DNA of 64,000 nucleotides from CAKMZU01 sp965248335 (GTDB lineage Bacteria; Pseudomonadota; Gammaproteobacteria; Pseudomonadales; DT-91), in the NCBI GenBank assembly GCA_965248335.1, contig CBDFIY010000003.1, positions 1,116,001-1,180,000 on the forward strand. The letters are read 5' to 3'. The position numbers and the translations under genes are program-made. Below are positions 8,349 through 16,785 of this stretch, piece by piece (position 1 is the first letter of the stretch; the number at the start of each line of letters is the position of its first letter). The notes below the pieces were generated by a model, which saw only the letters and a list, made by a program, of their open reading frames with translations, did not search any database and was not told where the DNA came from.

Positions 8349-9650
8349 ATGGCTAATCATAACGATATAGATGTTTTCGAAAATGCCCTCGCGAGACTTG
8401 ATGCTTTAGGTGCAGAGGTGAATATCGATCAGGCCGTTTTGAATTCAATGGCTCAGCCTCAAGCATTATTATACGCCTCTTTGCCTGTGCGTATGGATGA
8501 TGGATCGTTGCAATATTTTCAGGCATACCGCTGTCACTACAATAGTTTGTTGGGCCCTTGCAAGGGCGGTATACGTTTTCATCCGAATGTCAGTAGGCTT
8601 GAAGTACAAGCGCTGGCCTTGTGGATGACGATTAAATGCGCAGTGGTGGGTTTGCCGCTCGGTGGTGGTAAGGGCGGGGTGATTGTCGATCCTAAAAAAC
8701 TATCTAACATGGAGTTAGAGCGTTTATCACGAGCATACATACGTGCGATGGCAGACTTTATCGGGCCAGAAAAGGATATTCCTGCACCTGATGTTTATAC
8801 AAATGCAAGGATTATGGGGTGGATGCAAGATGAATTTGAAGTGATCAAGCGAGGCAAGTATTCAGCCGTAATAACCGGTAAACCGATTGAGTTGGGTGGC
8901 AGTGAGGGCAGAGATGAAGCTACGGGTCGCGGTGCATTTATATGTATAGAGCACTTAAGGAATAAATCCGATAAAACACCTGAAAATATGACGGTTGCCG
9001 TACAGGGGTTTGGTAATGCCGGCTATCATGCGGCAAGCTTGCTTTGTAAGGCAGGCTATAAAGTGGTTGCAATCAGTGATTCCAAGGGAGGGATTTATTC
9101 TGAGAAAGGGCTGGATGTTGAAAGTGTTTGGCATGAAAAGCAAGCGAATAAAGTACTCAAGGCCGTCTATTGTGATGGTTCGGTGTGTGAGCTTGTGGAG
9201 CATCAGCAAATAAGCCACGAAGAGTTGCTGGCTTTAAATGTTGATTTGTTGGTGCTTGCTGCGTTAGAAAATGCTATTCATCAAGGTAACGTCCAAAATG
9301 TTAAAGCGACGTGGATTGCAGAAATCGCTAATGGGCCTATTACGAAAGATGCGGATGAATATTTGTATCAATACGGCGTCGTTATTTTACCAGATGTGGT
9401 ATGCAATGCCGGCGGTGTTATCGTGAGCTATTTTGAATGGGTACAAAATCGAGCTGGCTTATCATGGCCTTTAGATGAAGTCAGGGAAAAGCTAGAAGGC
9501 ATGCTCGACGCAGCATTTGATAGTATTTGGCAATATCAAAGCCAATCCAGTGATATCAGTTTGCGCAGCTCTGCTTATGCAAAGGCATTACACCGCTTAG
9601 ATCTTGTTATAAAAAGTAAGGGAACAAAAGCGTATTTTAGTGGTACTTGA
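8349..9650 (+). CDS. Glu/Leu/Phe/Val family dehydrogenase (probable glutamate dehydrogenase)
   Basis: A 433-residue oxidative deaminase of the glutamate/leucine dehydrogenase superfamily. The three active-site lysines of GDH have counterparts in GPCKGGIRFHP (Lys72), MTIKCAVV (Lys96) and LPLGGGKGG (Lys108). The catalytic aspartate block is PAPDVYTN, followed by a Rossmann NAD(P) fold starting VAVQGFGNAGYHAA. The C-terminal block PDVVCNAGGVIVSYFEW is also typical. The length fits hexameric bacterial GDH rather than leucine dehydrogenase, which is about 360 residues. The ATG at 8349 follows TTAGGAG. It appears monocistronic. Confidence 0.9.
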   Translation: MANHNDIDVFENALARLDALGAEVNIDQAVLNSMAQPQALLYASLPVRMDDGSLQYFQAYRCHYNSLLGPCKGGIRFHPNVSRLEVQALALWMTIKCAVVGLPLGGGKGGVIVDPKKLSNMELERLSRAYIRAMADFIGPEKDIPAPDVYTNARIMGWMQDEFEVIKRGKYSAVITGKPIELGGSEGRDEATGRGAFICIEHLRNKSDKTPENMTVAVQGFGNAGYHAASLLCKAGYKVVAISDSKGGIYSEKGLDVESVWHEKQANKVLKAVYCDGSVCELVEHQQISHEELLALNVDLLVLAALENAIHQGNVQNVKATWIAEIANGPITKDADEYLYQYGVVILPDVVCNAGGVIVSYFEWVQNRAGLSWPLDEVREKLEGMLDAAFDSIWQYQSQSSDISLRSSAYAKALHRLDLVIKSKGTKAYFSGT

Positions 9651-10065
9651 TGTGTGTCAATTTTGCACATGATATGAACCCTGAAAATAGAACAGCCAAA
9701 AATGAAGCAAGTTATTACTTTTTGAAAATCACCTCAATCGTTGGTCTGTTTGTTGCTTATGTGGGTGTTAATGGCAGACTGTGCTAACTTGAGGAAATTG
9801 ATACTTGATCGGGCAATACCCCGTTTTTTCTATAGTATTTGTCAGATCAGGCATCGATTTTTACAGATTATATGTAAATGGATATTTTTTACCTATTTTA
9901 GAGAATTCTTTACAGTGAAAATCTAAGGCAGGTTTTTTTGGAAGAAACGCTCCTGTTTTCCGGATAACCTGCCCACAAGGATATGTGAGTTTTGTGCTAG
10001 AATTTGCATAACAAATGCACAAAAGGTGCATGGGCTTGCGGGCTCGGTTAACGCGCTTGTTAAGT
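9651..10065. other. Intergenic region with a long inverted repeat
   Basis: No convincing gene was found in these 415 bases. At 9927-9973, GGCAGGTT pairs with AACCTGCC, with an inner GGAA/TTCC pairing, giving an extended hairpin of 47 nt. A smaller perfect stem ATGCAC/GTGCAT lies at 10015-10031. Either could be part of a terminator or small RNA; neither has the T tract of a standard terminator. Confidence 0.4.
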
Positions 10066-10560
10066 CTACTTTGTTATTTCTTTAAGTCTTGAACGTTGCT
10101 CCATTGTAAGGGAATCCAAAGTAGCAATTGATAATGATCTATCTTTAGCGCCTTTAACAATAGATTGACTCAACGATATATCAATACGCTCTGGCAGACT
10201 AAACATAGCGCCTGTTGCGGGATCAACAATTAACATACCAATAAGACCGCCTAATAATATATTTCCGAAATACCAGCCATCAATAGAACTGGTAATTGTA
10301 TAAGTTTTTGGTGTGAACCCTTCTTTATTAACTTCTATAGTGTAAGACTCTCCCTGGAAAAACCCCGAGGAAGATTTAAGTGTGACTGTAGAGGGAGTAA
10401 CACCACTTTCGATTTTTTGCCCTGTTTTATTTGTAATGGTAAATTCTGCACCGTCAGGGCTACTATTAACAGTTACTGGATAGTCAGATTTACTCACAAT
10501 ACTCGAGCAGCCAGCAAATAACCCAGCAGATAACATGGCAATCAGAATTTTATTTTTCAT
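10066..10560 (-). CDS. PEGA-domain lipoprotein
   Basis: A 164-residue lipoprotein with lipobox FAGC (Cys18). The mature part begins with a PEGA-like beta-sandwich (about 27-75: VTVNSSPDGAEFTITNKTG, then GVTPSTVTL). It ends with a glycine-rich hydrophobic hairpin, WYFGNILLGGLIGMLIVDPATGAMF, split here only for reading as GWYFGNILLG and GLIGMLIVDPATGAMF. This PEGA plus GGLIG arrangement is common in small uncharacterised proteobacterial lipoproteins. Its upstream region is an 8-bp tandem repeat split by an insertion sequence, so native transcription is likely altered. Function unknown. Confidence 0.75.
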   Translation of the reverse strand: MKNKILIAMLSAGLFAGCSSIVSKSDYPVTVNSSPDGAEFTITNKTGQKIESGVTPSTVTLKSSSGFFQGESYTIEVNKEGFTPKTYTITSSIDGWYFGNILLGGLIGMLIVDPATGAMFSLPERIDISLSQSIVKGAKDRSLSIATLDSLTMEQRSRLKEITK

Positions 10561-10571
10561 CGTATTCTCTT

Positions 10572-10609
10572 GTTATTGTATTATTGTATTATTGTATTAT
10601 TGTATTATT
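10572..10609. repeat. 8-bp tandem repeat, left part
   Basis: About four and a half copies of TTATTGTA directly upstream of the lipoprotein gene. The array continues at 11895-11940 on the far side of the inserted element, showing that one longer microsatellite was split. Confidence 0.9.
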
Positions 10610-11894
10610 CAATACTTCGGACAGTTTTACGCAGCAATAACCCCGAAGTTACTCATGCTGTCATAAACTTGTCTGACTTTTTTATCATTTAAGTCAATTT
10701 TTAACTCGTTAAAAAGTCTCTGCATCATGTGCTGATTGAGTTTTCGCCGCTTCCATGATGCAATAGATATAACGGTTTCACCCTGTGTTCCTTTTGTTTT
10801 TCTGTCTTCAATTTTCATTAAATTTAGCGCAGTAAAGGATGCATTCAGTTGAAAGTTGATCGCCTCTTCATTGCAAGACTGGCAATCCATCAGACCCGTG
10901 TATTGTTTGGCGTCCCTAAAAACAAACTCAATCTGGAACCTTGCTTTGTAATAGGTAAGCAGTGTCATAGCAGCTAGATTGGTGTCCGTTGAATATAAAA
11001 GAGCGCGGCCTTCTTTATCGCCTTTTTTAAAAATTAACATGACCACCTTGATATCACGTTTAAGGGAAACTGAGTAAGCAACGGTTGTGTACATATGCGT
11101 TTTACCTTCATCAATCTCTCCTACATACTCAAATCGACAAAGATCAGCTTCTATATCGACTTTGCCATCGAATTTTTTGGGGCGCCCCTTGCCAGAATAT
11201 TCTCCTTCGTAGAGCCATTTTAAACGGGCGTCTATGCGTAGCTTACCAACGATATGAAGACCTGCTTCGGCAACAGGGTTGACATATTTTATCTTCGTAT
11301 AAAAGCTATCCGTAGAAATATAACGTATTCCCTTGTCTTTTAATGCTTTAGCCATACCAACAGTCTGCTCTGCATACAAGTCAGTACGAGACTTGCCTTC
11401 TTGGTCTATGGTTTGTTTTGCATCCAGCCCATACGCGGTATTTGATTTGAGATGGACAATGCTAAGCAATGAGACCTCAAGTCCTTTTTCAGCGGAGCCT
11501 GAACCACCGCTCCAGAAGTTCCCTAAACCTGAAGTGCACTTGCCGCTCTTTTTTACGAAACTTGCATCTATAGCTGCAATCCATTCATCTTCTTTCGGTA
11601 ACTCGCTAAAAATGAGCTGATTATTAAAAGCTTTAAAGTCGAAGGATACACGATACCATCGACTAAAAGTTTTCTCGCACAAGCTTGAAAAACGACTCAT
11701 ATTGCGAAAATTTGCCTTGCCACGGAATACCATTAGCGTAATCAATAGCGCCCTAATGAATTTTTTTGTGGTAAGCAAATATCGGACATTGAATCTAAAA
11801 TCTGTGAAATCAAATTTTGCATGAACTATTTTCAGTAAAAACATTCATAGACTTAGATCATCTCAAGTGGTTCAAAAAACTGTCCGAAGTATTG
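10610..11894 (-). mobile_element. IS4-type insertion sequence, complete
   Basis: A 1285-bp element bounded by 19-bp inverted repeats CAATACTTCGGACAGTTTT; the right copy is the complement and extends further as TTGAACC. It holds one transposase gene. It sits in a TTATTGTA tandem array, so the target duplication is ambiguous but compatible with 5 bp (TTATT on both sides). A 135-bp relative with the same ends and a clean 5-bp duplication lies at 57719-57853. The element looks intact and could be active. Confidence 0.9.
10627..11844 (-). CDS. IS4-type DDE transposase
   Basis: This 405-residue transposase fills the element at 10610-11894. The DDE triad is readable: AIDASFVKK (Asp93), STDSFYTK (Asp179), and the YREK signature YKARFQIEFVFRDAK with Tyr299, Arg302, Glu306 and Lys313, which is diagnostic of the IS4 family. 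The frame is uninterrupted and the protein full length. It catalyses cut-and-paste movement of the element. Subfamily was not assigned. Confidence 0.9.
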   Translation of the reverse strand: MFLLKIVHAKFDFTDFRFNVRYLLTTKKFIRALLITLMVFRGKANFRNMSRFSSLCEKTFSRWYRVSFDFKAFNNQLIFSELPKEDEWIAAIDASFVKKSGKCTSGLGNFWSGGSGSAEKGLEVSLLSIVHLKSNTAYGLDAKQTIDQEGKSRTDLYAEQTVGMAKALKDKGIRYISTDSFYTKIKYVNPVAEAGLHIVGKLRIDARLKWLYEGEYSGKGRPKKFDGKVDIEADLCRFEYVGEIDEGKTHMYTTVAYSVSLKRDIKVVMLIFKKGDKEGRALLYSTDTNLAAMTLLTYYKARFQIEFVFRDAKQYTGLMDCQSCNEEAINFQLNASFTALNLMKIEDRKTKGTQGETVISIASWKRRKLNQHMMQRLFNELKIDLNDKKVRQVYDSMSNFGVIAA

Positions 11895-11940
11895 TTATTG
11901 TATTATTGTATTATTGTATTATTGTATTATTGTATTATTG
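11895..11940. repeat. 8-bp tandem repeat, right part
   Basis: Nearly six copies of TTATTGTA continuing the array at 10572-10609. The next 230 bases, to 12172, hold no recognisable gene. Confidence 0.9.
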
Positions 11941-12172
11941 AAAAGTAGCATTATAAATTAACAATTTATAAAATCACGGAACTAATTTTGTGTGCTTAGT
12001 GATGGAAGTCAATTGCCTGTAGATTTAACATTGAACTCTTCTAGCATGCTGTTGATGGGTATGTAGGTAAATGTGATGTCTTGAGTTTTTATTTTTTTGC
12101 TTATCGTCTTGAATGTATGTTTATTGAAGATTTAACGTTTGTATTTATGTACTTTGAAGCTAAATGGCTTTT

Positions 12173-12514
12173 TTATTTCTTCTTTTCTAAAAGTGCTTTA
12201 GGTAACAAAACAGCTTGATCGTTAAATACCCTTGAACCTTCAATCGAATGTTTTTTTAATGCTTTATCTGAGCTTGTTGAATCATGGCTGAATGTGCTCT
12301 CAAGCAAGACAAGCATCCAGTCATGTTGGTGGTGTAAAAATGAGTCAGAGCTGACAAGCGCTCTGATTTTTTTAACGGAGTCTTGTTCGTCTACTTTGAA
12401 GTTGCGGGGTTCTTCGGTGAGTGCGGCGCTTCCAGAAGGTGGCCCTGAGAGAGCTTTATTGGGGGCAAAAAAAACAAGGAAAGAAAGAAGAAATGTGAGA
12501 ATTCTACAGCGCAC
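12173..12514 (-). CDS. Hypothetical small secreted protein
   Basis: No family was recognised. From a GTG at 12514, preceded by AAGG, the 113-residue product starts with a signal peptide (CRILTFLLSFLVFFAPNKALSG). The mature part is hydrophilic with a Trp-containing block HHQHDWMLVLLESTF and a Lys-rich tail. The frame is open upstream to 12613, overlapping the end of the dehydrogenase gene, but the GTG start puts the signal peptide at the N-terminus and is preferred. It may be cotranscribed with the upstream dehydrogenase. Confidence 0.45.
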   Translation of the reverse strand: MRCRILTFLLSFLVFFAPNKALSGPPSGSAALTEEPRNFKVDEQDSVKKIRALVSSDSFLHHQHDWMLVLLESTFSHDSTSSDKALKKHSIEGSRVFNDQAVLLPKALLEKKK

Positions 12515-12590
12515 CCAAAATACCTTACTTAAAGTATCATTGGGTGCCAAGAAGATCCTTGAGTTCAATAAAACGACGCATTTATCAATC

Positions 12591-13364
12591 TTAGTTGCTT
12601 GAATTCCCCGCATCTAAAAAAGCCGGCTTTTCCCCACCGCCATGCACAGTCAACGAAGCACCTGTCACATACGACGATAACGGTGACGCAAAATACAAAC
12701 AGGTATCACCGATATCTGCAGGGCTGGCCATACGCTCTAAAGGAACAGTTTTACTGACTTTAGCGATGCCGGCCTCATCACCATAATGTAAATGCGCTTG
12801 CTCGGTTAAGATTAATCCTGCTGCAATTGCATTAAGTCTTACTTTGGGTGCCCATTCAACAGCCAATGATTGCGTCAGGTTAATAAGCCCTGCTTTTGCA
12901 GCGCCGTAAGCTGCTGTACCGGGTGAGGGGCGTTGTGCGCTGACGCTGGCAATATTGACAATACTGCCGCCGTTCGCTTGCGTTTGCATGATGCGGTTTG
13001 CCGATTGGCAGCAATGTAAAGGCGCCAATAAATTAAGCGCAATAATCTTCTCGGAAAAGCGCGGCGAGGCTGTCGCTGCATCGGCAAAAGGTGCGCCACC
13101 GGCGTTGTTGATTAATACATCGAGTGAGCCATTTTGCTCTTGTGCAAATGCCATAAGTGCATCAACCTGCTCTGGGTCTCTGACGTCACAGGCTTTAAAG
13201 ATAGCGGTGTTATCGCCTATTGTTGGTAATGCCTCGGGGGCACTGCGTCCACAAACCACAACGGTTGCACCAGCGGCTAAAAATCGTTCGGTAATGCCTT
13301 TTCCGACGCCTTTTGCGCCGCCTGTGACGACAACGGTTTTGCCTGCGAAGTTTAATTTATCCAT
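12591..13364 (-). CDS. Short-chain dehydrogenase/reductase
   Basis: A classical SDR oxidoreductase with a Rossmann fold. Counting from an in-frame TTG at 13376, it shows the cofactor motif TGGAKGVG (18-25), a DV pair at CDVRD, NNAGG (90-94), and the active-site SVSAQRP...YGAAK with Tyr157 and Lys161. The C-terminal GASLTVHGGGEKPAF resembles enoyl/3-oxoacyl reductases. The ATG at 13364 (MDKLNFAGK) is the usual SDR start and is chosen. It is divergent from the F420 genes across about 165 bases. The substrate is unknown, and a functional tie to F420 is only suggested by position. Confidence 0.85.
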   Translation of the reverse strand: MDKLNFAGKTVVVTGGAKGVGKGITERFLAAGATVVVCGRSAPEALPTIGDNTAIFKACDVRDPEQVDALMAFAQEQNGSLDVLINNAGGAPFADAATASPRFSEKIIALNLLAPLHCCQSANRIMQTQANGGSIVNIASVSAQRPSPGTAAYGAAKAGLINLTQSLAVEWAPKVRLNAIAAGLILTEQAHLHYGDEAGIAKVSKTVPLERMASPADIGDTCLYFASPLSSYVTGASLTVHGGGEKPAFLDAGNSSN

Positions 13365-13528
13365 GTGAGCATCCAAATTCTTAAAAAAGTCGATTGTAGC
13401 GAATGTTGTCTTTGATTGAAAATGCCATTACACCTTAGCAAAAGTGACTTGAATCACCTGTGAAAGCCGCGTATAAAACGCAGACGATAACTTGATAGTT
13501 AACAATGATTGTTAAAAGGGCACGTTCA

Positions 13529-14203
13529 ATGAGCGAGATTCAAAGCATTGCGATTTTAGGCGGCACAGGCGCATTGGGTACTGGGTTAGCACGGCGCTGG
13601 GTAAAAGCGGGATATAACGTCATTATCGGGTCGCGGACGCAGGATAAAGCGGACGTGGCAGTCACTGAACTTATTGATTTAATGCAGGCACAAGGCATTG
13701 ATAACATCAACGTAAAAGCGGCTGATAATGTTGCCGCAGCGCAGCAAGCTGATTTGATTGCTTTAACCGTACCTTATGCACATCATGGCAGCACGTTGAC
13801 AGCCGTGAAAGAGGCGCTCGAAGGGAAGATATTGATTGATGTAACCGTCCCTTTGCGACCACCAAAAGTGGGTACTGTACAATTGCCAGAAGCAGGTAGC
13901 GCAGCTCAAGAAGCGCAAGCGTTGTTAGGCGAAGGTGTTAAAGTGGTTTCTGCGTTCCAAAACGTGGCGGCTGATCATCTGCAAAGTGATCATGCGATTG
14001 ATTGTGATGTGTTGGTTGCGGGCAATTCAAAAGACGCACGTGCAGCCGTTGTCGGTTTGGTTGAAGCAGCAGGCATGAAAGGCTTCTCTATTGGCCCTGT
14101 GGCGAACTCAGCAGCGGCAGAAGCACTCACCTCTATATTGATTCAAATTAATCGTCAGTTTAAATGTGCTTCAGGCATTAAAATCACTGGCCTTCCTGAG
14201 TAA
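13529..14203 (+). CDS. npdG: NADPH-dependent F420 reductase
   Basis: NpdG (Fno) passes hydride between NADPH and coenzyme F420 and supplies reduced F420 in bacteria. The 224-residue product begins with the NADP Rossmann motif AILGGTGALGTGLARRW and GSRTQDKA. Further family blocks are DLIALTVPYAHH, ILIDVTVPLRPPK, VVSAFQNVAADHL and DCDVLVAGN, with C-terminal GPVANSAAAEALTSILI. The start at ATG 13529 is preceded by AAAAGGG; an extra eight codons are open upstream to 13505. The stop lies 5 bases before cofE, so the two are an operon. Confidence 0.92.
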   Translation: MSEIQSIAILGGTGALGTGLARRWVKAGYNVIIGSRTQDKADVAVTELIDLMQAQGIDNINVKAADNVAAAQQADLIALTVPYAHHGSTLTAVKEALEGKILIDVTVPLRPPKVGTVQLPEAGSAAQEAQALLGEGVKVVSAFQNVAADHLQSDHAIDCDVLVAGNSKDARAAVVGLVEAAGMKGFSIGPVANSAAAEALTSILIQINRQFKCASGIKITGLPE

Positions 14204-14208
14204 TCTAC

Positions 14209-14961
14209 ATGCAAATTATCGGATTGAAAGGCGTTGCCGAAATAAAACCGAATGATGATCTTTGTGCCGTTATTCTTGCTGCGCTGGAGGTAAACCAAGT
14301 ACAGCTCGACGCGGGTGATCTTGTCGTCTTGGCACAAAAGATTGTGTCTAAATCCGAGAATCGCTATGTCACATTAGCCGATGTAAAACCCTCTCAAAAG
14401 GCAATAGCACTGGCTGATGAAGTACAAAAAGAAGCGACTTTGGTTCAGTTGGTTCTTGACGAATCTGTTGAGGTGGTGAGAAAGCGCCCGGGCGTGGTGG
14501 TCGTTGAACATAAGCAAGGTTATGTGCATGCAAATGCTGGCATCGACCGATCAAATTTGCCAGCTTCAGAAAAAGAGCGCGTACTGTTATTGCCCAAGGA
14601 TGCCAATGCCAGTGCTGAGAAATTACGATGGGCACTTTCGAAGCAGGTAGATTGCGACCTAGGTGTGATTATCAATGACAGCGCTGGTCGTGCTTGGCGA
14701 GAAGGTACGGTTGGTTTTGCTATTGGAACAGCAGGCTTTAACCCGTTGGTTAACTTGGTTGGGCAACAAGATCGTAATGGTCGTGAGATGGAAACTACCC
14801 AAGTTGCTGTAGCGGATGAGTTAGCAGCAGCGGCATCTTTTATCATGGGGCAGGCTGATGAAGGTATGCCGATTGTTATCGTTAAAGGTGCAAACGTCAC
14901 GCTTGGTGAGTTTGATGCACGTGTGATGATTCGTGATAAGCAATTTGATCTTTTTCGTTAG
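14209..14961 (+). CDS. cofE: Coenzyme F420-0:L-glutamate ligase
   Basis: CofE adds glutamate residues to F420-0 using GTP, forming the poly-gamma-glutamyl tail. The 250-residue protein has the family blocks LDAGDLVVLAQKIVSKSENR, AGIDRSNLP, LPKDANASAEKLR, DLGVIINDSAGRAWREGTVG and GIDG-type IGTAGFNPL, then DRNGREMETTQVAVADELA. It has the length of the stand-alone archaeal type. The C-terminal FMN-dependent reductase domain that mycobacterial FbiB carries is absent. It directly follows npdG. Confidence 0.93.
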   Translation: MQIIGLKGVAEIKPNDDLCAVILAALEVNQVQLDAGDLVVLAQKIVSKSENRYVTLADVKPSQKAIALADEVQKEATLVQLVLDESVEVVRKRPGVVVVEHKQGYVHANAGIDRSNLPASEKERVLLLPKDANASAEKLRWALSKQVDCDLGVIINDSAGRAWREGTVGFAIGTAGFNPLVNLVGQQDRNGREMETTQVAVADELAAAASFIMGQADEGMPIVIVKGANVTLGEFDARVMIRDKQFDLFR

Positions 14962-15024
14962 TAACTTTCCTTTGATCCTAAGTGAAAGAATTTTCTCACA
15001 TATAATACACAGCAATCCTTGATG

Positions 15025-15139
15025 TATACCCATCGGAATTGGAGATGCAAGAAGGCGGCAAGTGAACGAATCCCCATGAGCTTACAGCCCGTAAGTGACT
15101 GGGGGCGACGCCCTTGCATCTTCAAGTGTGATGGGTATA
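15025..15139 (+). repeat. Dispersed palindromic repeat, copy 3
   Basis: Starts TATACCCATCGGAATTGGAG and ends GTGTGATGGGTATA. It is the shortest copy: part of the variable segment after the central palindrome is missing (GACTGGGGGCGACGCCC). It separates npdG-cofE from cofD-cofC-fbiC, the only sizeable gap in the F420 cluster. Confidence 0.88.
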
Positions 15140-15220
15140 AATGCTTATTGGAAAGGTAACAAGTCGTTACACTGATCCATTCAATAAGCGATCTCTTTTT
15201 TGCTGGATAAGGTTAGAGTA

Positions 15221-16183
15221 ATGACAAGTGTTTTGGCATTAAGTGGCGGTGTTGGTGGTGCAAAGCTGGCTTTGGGGTTGAATCAACGTCTTGCGCCTGC
15301 TGACCTGACAGTCATCGTGAATACGGGCGATGACCAAAATCACTATGGTCTTTTCGTTAGCCCGGATATCGATACGCTGATATATACCCTCGCCGGTGTG
15401 AATAACAAAGCGCAGGGCTGGGGCATGGCTGATGAGTCTTGGCAGTGTATGGACGCATTGAAAAAACTCGGTGGTGAAACGTGGTTTCAGTTGGGCGATA
15501 AAGATATCGCCACACATTTAATGCGCGCAACCTTATTATCAGAAGGGAAAACATTAACACAGGTGACACAAGCACTCTGCGATGCTTATGGGGTCAAATG
15601 CCGATTGTTACCGATGAGTGATGAGATTGTTAGCACGCAGGTTGAAGTGATTGATGAGAATCAAACAACCACTCTTTTAGCTTTTCATGATTATTTTGTG
15701 AAATATCAGTGCAAACCTGAAGTCTCTGCTATTTATTTCGAGCATGCTGAGCAGGCACGAATCAGTAAGGACGTTCAGCGGGCCGTGACTGAGGCTGACC
15801 AGTTAATTGTGTGCCCTTCTAACCCCTTTTTAAGTATCGATCCTATTTTTTCCGTACCTGAACTTAAAGCTTCTTTGGTGGCAGGCATTGAAAAACGGTT
15901 GGTTGTTTCCCCTATTATTGGAGGAGAGGCCGTGAAAGGTCCCTCTGCAAAAATCATGAAGGAATTAGGTCTGCCTGTAACCACCTTGGCCGTGGCTGAA
16001 AAGTATCAGGATTTTGCCACGCATTTTGTCATTGATCATAAAGATGTTGCTGAAAAACCTGCCATCGAAGCATTAGGACTCAACGTATTGGTCACAAAAA
16101 CGTTGATGCAATCGGATGCCGATAAAAAGCAGCTGGCGGATGACGTATTGGCATTTTTGGGTGATGAGGGGTGCGCCTTATGA
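15221..16183 (+). CDS. cofD: 2-phospho-L-lactate transferase family (F420-0 synthesis)
   Basis: CofD (FbiA) transfers the phospho-acid moiety from its GDP-activated form to the deazaflavin FO. The product of 320 residues opens with LALSGGVGGAKLALGL, the family's N-terminal substrate-binding block. It continues with VIVNTGDDQNHYGLFVSPDIDT, GWGMADESW, WFQLGDKDIATHL, VCPSNPFLSIDPI and SPIIGGEAVKGPSAK. The ATG at 15221 follows AAGGTTAGAG and is preferred over an open extension to 15200. Its stop overlaps the cofC start (ATGA), giving coupling. Confidence 0.95.
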   Translation: MTSVLALSGGVGGAKLALGLNQRLAPADLTVIVNTGDDQNHYGLFVSPDIDTLIYTLAGVNNKAQGWGMADESWQCMDALKKLGGETWFQLGDKDIATHLMRATLLSEGKTLTQVTQALCDAYGVKCRLLPMSDEIVSTQVEVIDENQTTTLLAFHDYFVKYQCKPEVSAIYFEHAEQARISKDVQRAVTEADQLIVCPSNPFLSIDPIFSVPELKASLVAGIEKRLVVSPIIGGEAVKGPSAKIMKELGLPVTTLAVAEKYQDFATHFVIDHKDVAEKPAIEALGLNVLVTKTLMQSDADKKQLADDVLAFLGDEGCAL

Positions 16184-16785
16184 TGATGGCGATTGTCCCT
16201 GTGCGTAGCTTTTCTCAAGGTAAAACACGCCTTTCAGACGCACTCTCTGCGGCTGAGCGTCGTGCATTGATCATATCCATGTTTCAAACCGTGATATCAG
16301 CGGCACAAAACGCAGAACGTGTTGATCAGGTGTTAGTTATCTCAAAAGACCCTTTGGTGATTGAAAAAGCTGAACATTTGGGTGTCTTAAGCTTACAAGA
16401 AAGTGACGATGATGATTTGAATAGCAGTTTGACTAAAGCTTTAGATTTTTGTCTAGAAATCCATGCAACACAAGCCTTGATCATGCATGCAGATTTACCT
16501 CTAGCTGACTCGAAAGCCATTGATTTTTTTGTGGCCCATCATCGGCTGCATACAATAACGCTTTTGCCGAGCCATGATTTTAGCGGCACCAATATGTTAA
16601 TGCTGGATTTGCCGCTTGGCATTGAGCTTGCTTTTGGTCACGATAGTTATGCTAAGCACCAGCATGAAGCAAGCACGCGTCAGTTGGCGATACGTACAGT
16701 CGCTTTGCCATGCTTAGCGCTGGATATTGATATAAACAGTGACCTTGTTACTTTACAACAATTACAAGCAGGTACACTATGCTGA
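16180..16785 (+). CDS. cofC: CofC-type guanylyltransferase
   Basis: CofC (FbiD) activates the phospho-acid precursor of F420 with GTP for CofD. Depending on the organism the precursor is 2-phospholactate, phosphoenolpyruvate or 3-phosphoglycerate. The 201-residue product has a nucleotidyltransferase fold with AIVPVRSFSQGKTRLSDAL at the N-terminus, VLVISKDPLVIEKAE, ALIMHADLPLADSKAI and SHDFSGTNMLMLDLP. The start codon at 16180 overlaps the cofD stop, and its own stop overlaps the fbiC start. Substrate preference cannot be read from the sequence by eye. Confidence 0.92.
   Translation: MMMAIVPVRSFSQGKTRLSDALSAAERRALIISMFQTVISAAQNAERVDQVLVISKDPLVIEKAEHLGVLSLQESDDDDLNSSLTKALDFCLEIHATQALIMHADLPLADSKAIDFFVAHHRLHTITLLPSHDFSGTNMLMLDLPLGIELAFGHDSYAKHQHEASTRQLAIRTVALPCLALDIDINSDLVTLQQLQAGTLC

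Noticed and set aside
9741..9926. 61-residue frame after the dehydrogenase
   Set aside because: No ribosome-binding site, Phe/Ile-rich composition typical of AT-rich noncoding DNA, no recognised motif.
10572..11940. Possible CRISPR array
   Set aside because: The repeats are 8 bp and contiguous with no spacers; the 1.3-kb interval between the two parts is an insertion sequence.
12955..13368. 137-residue plus-strand frame
   Set aside because: Antisense to the short-chain dehydrogenase, which has all catalytic motifs.
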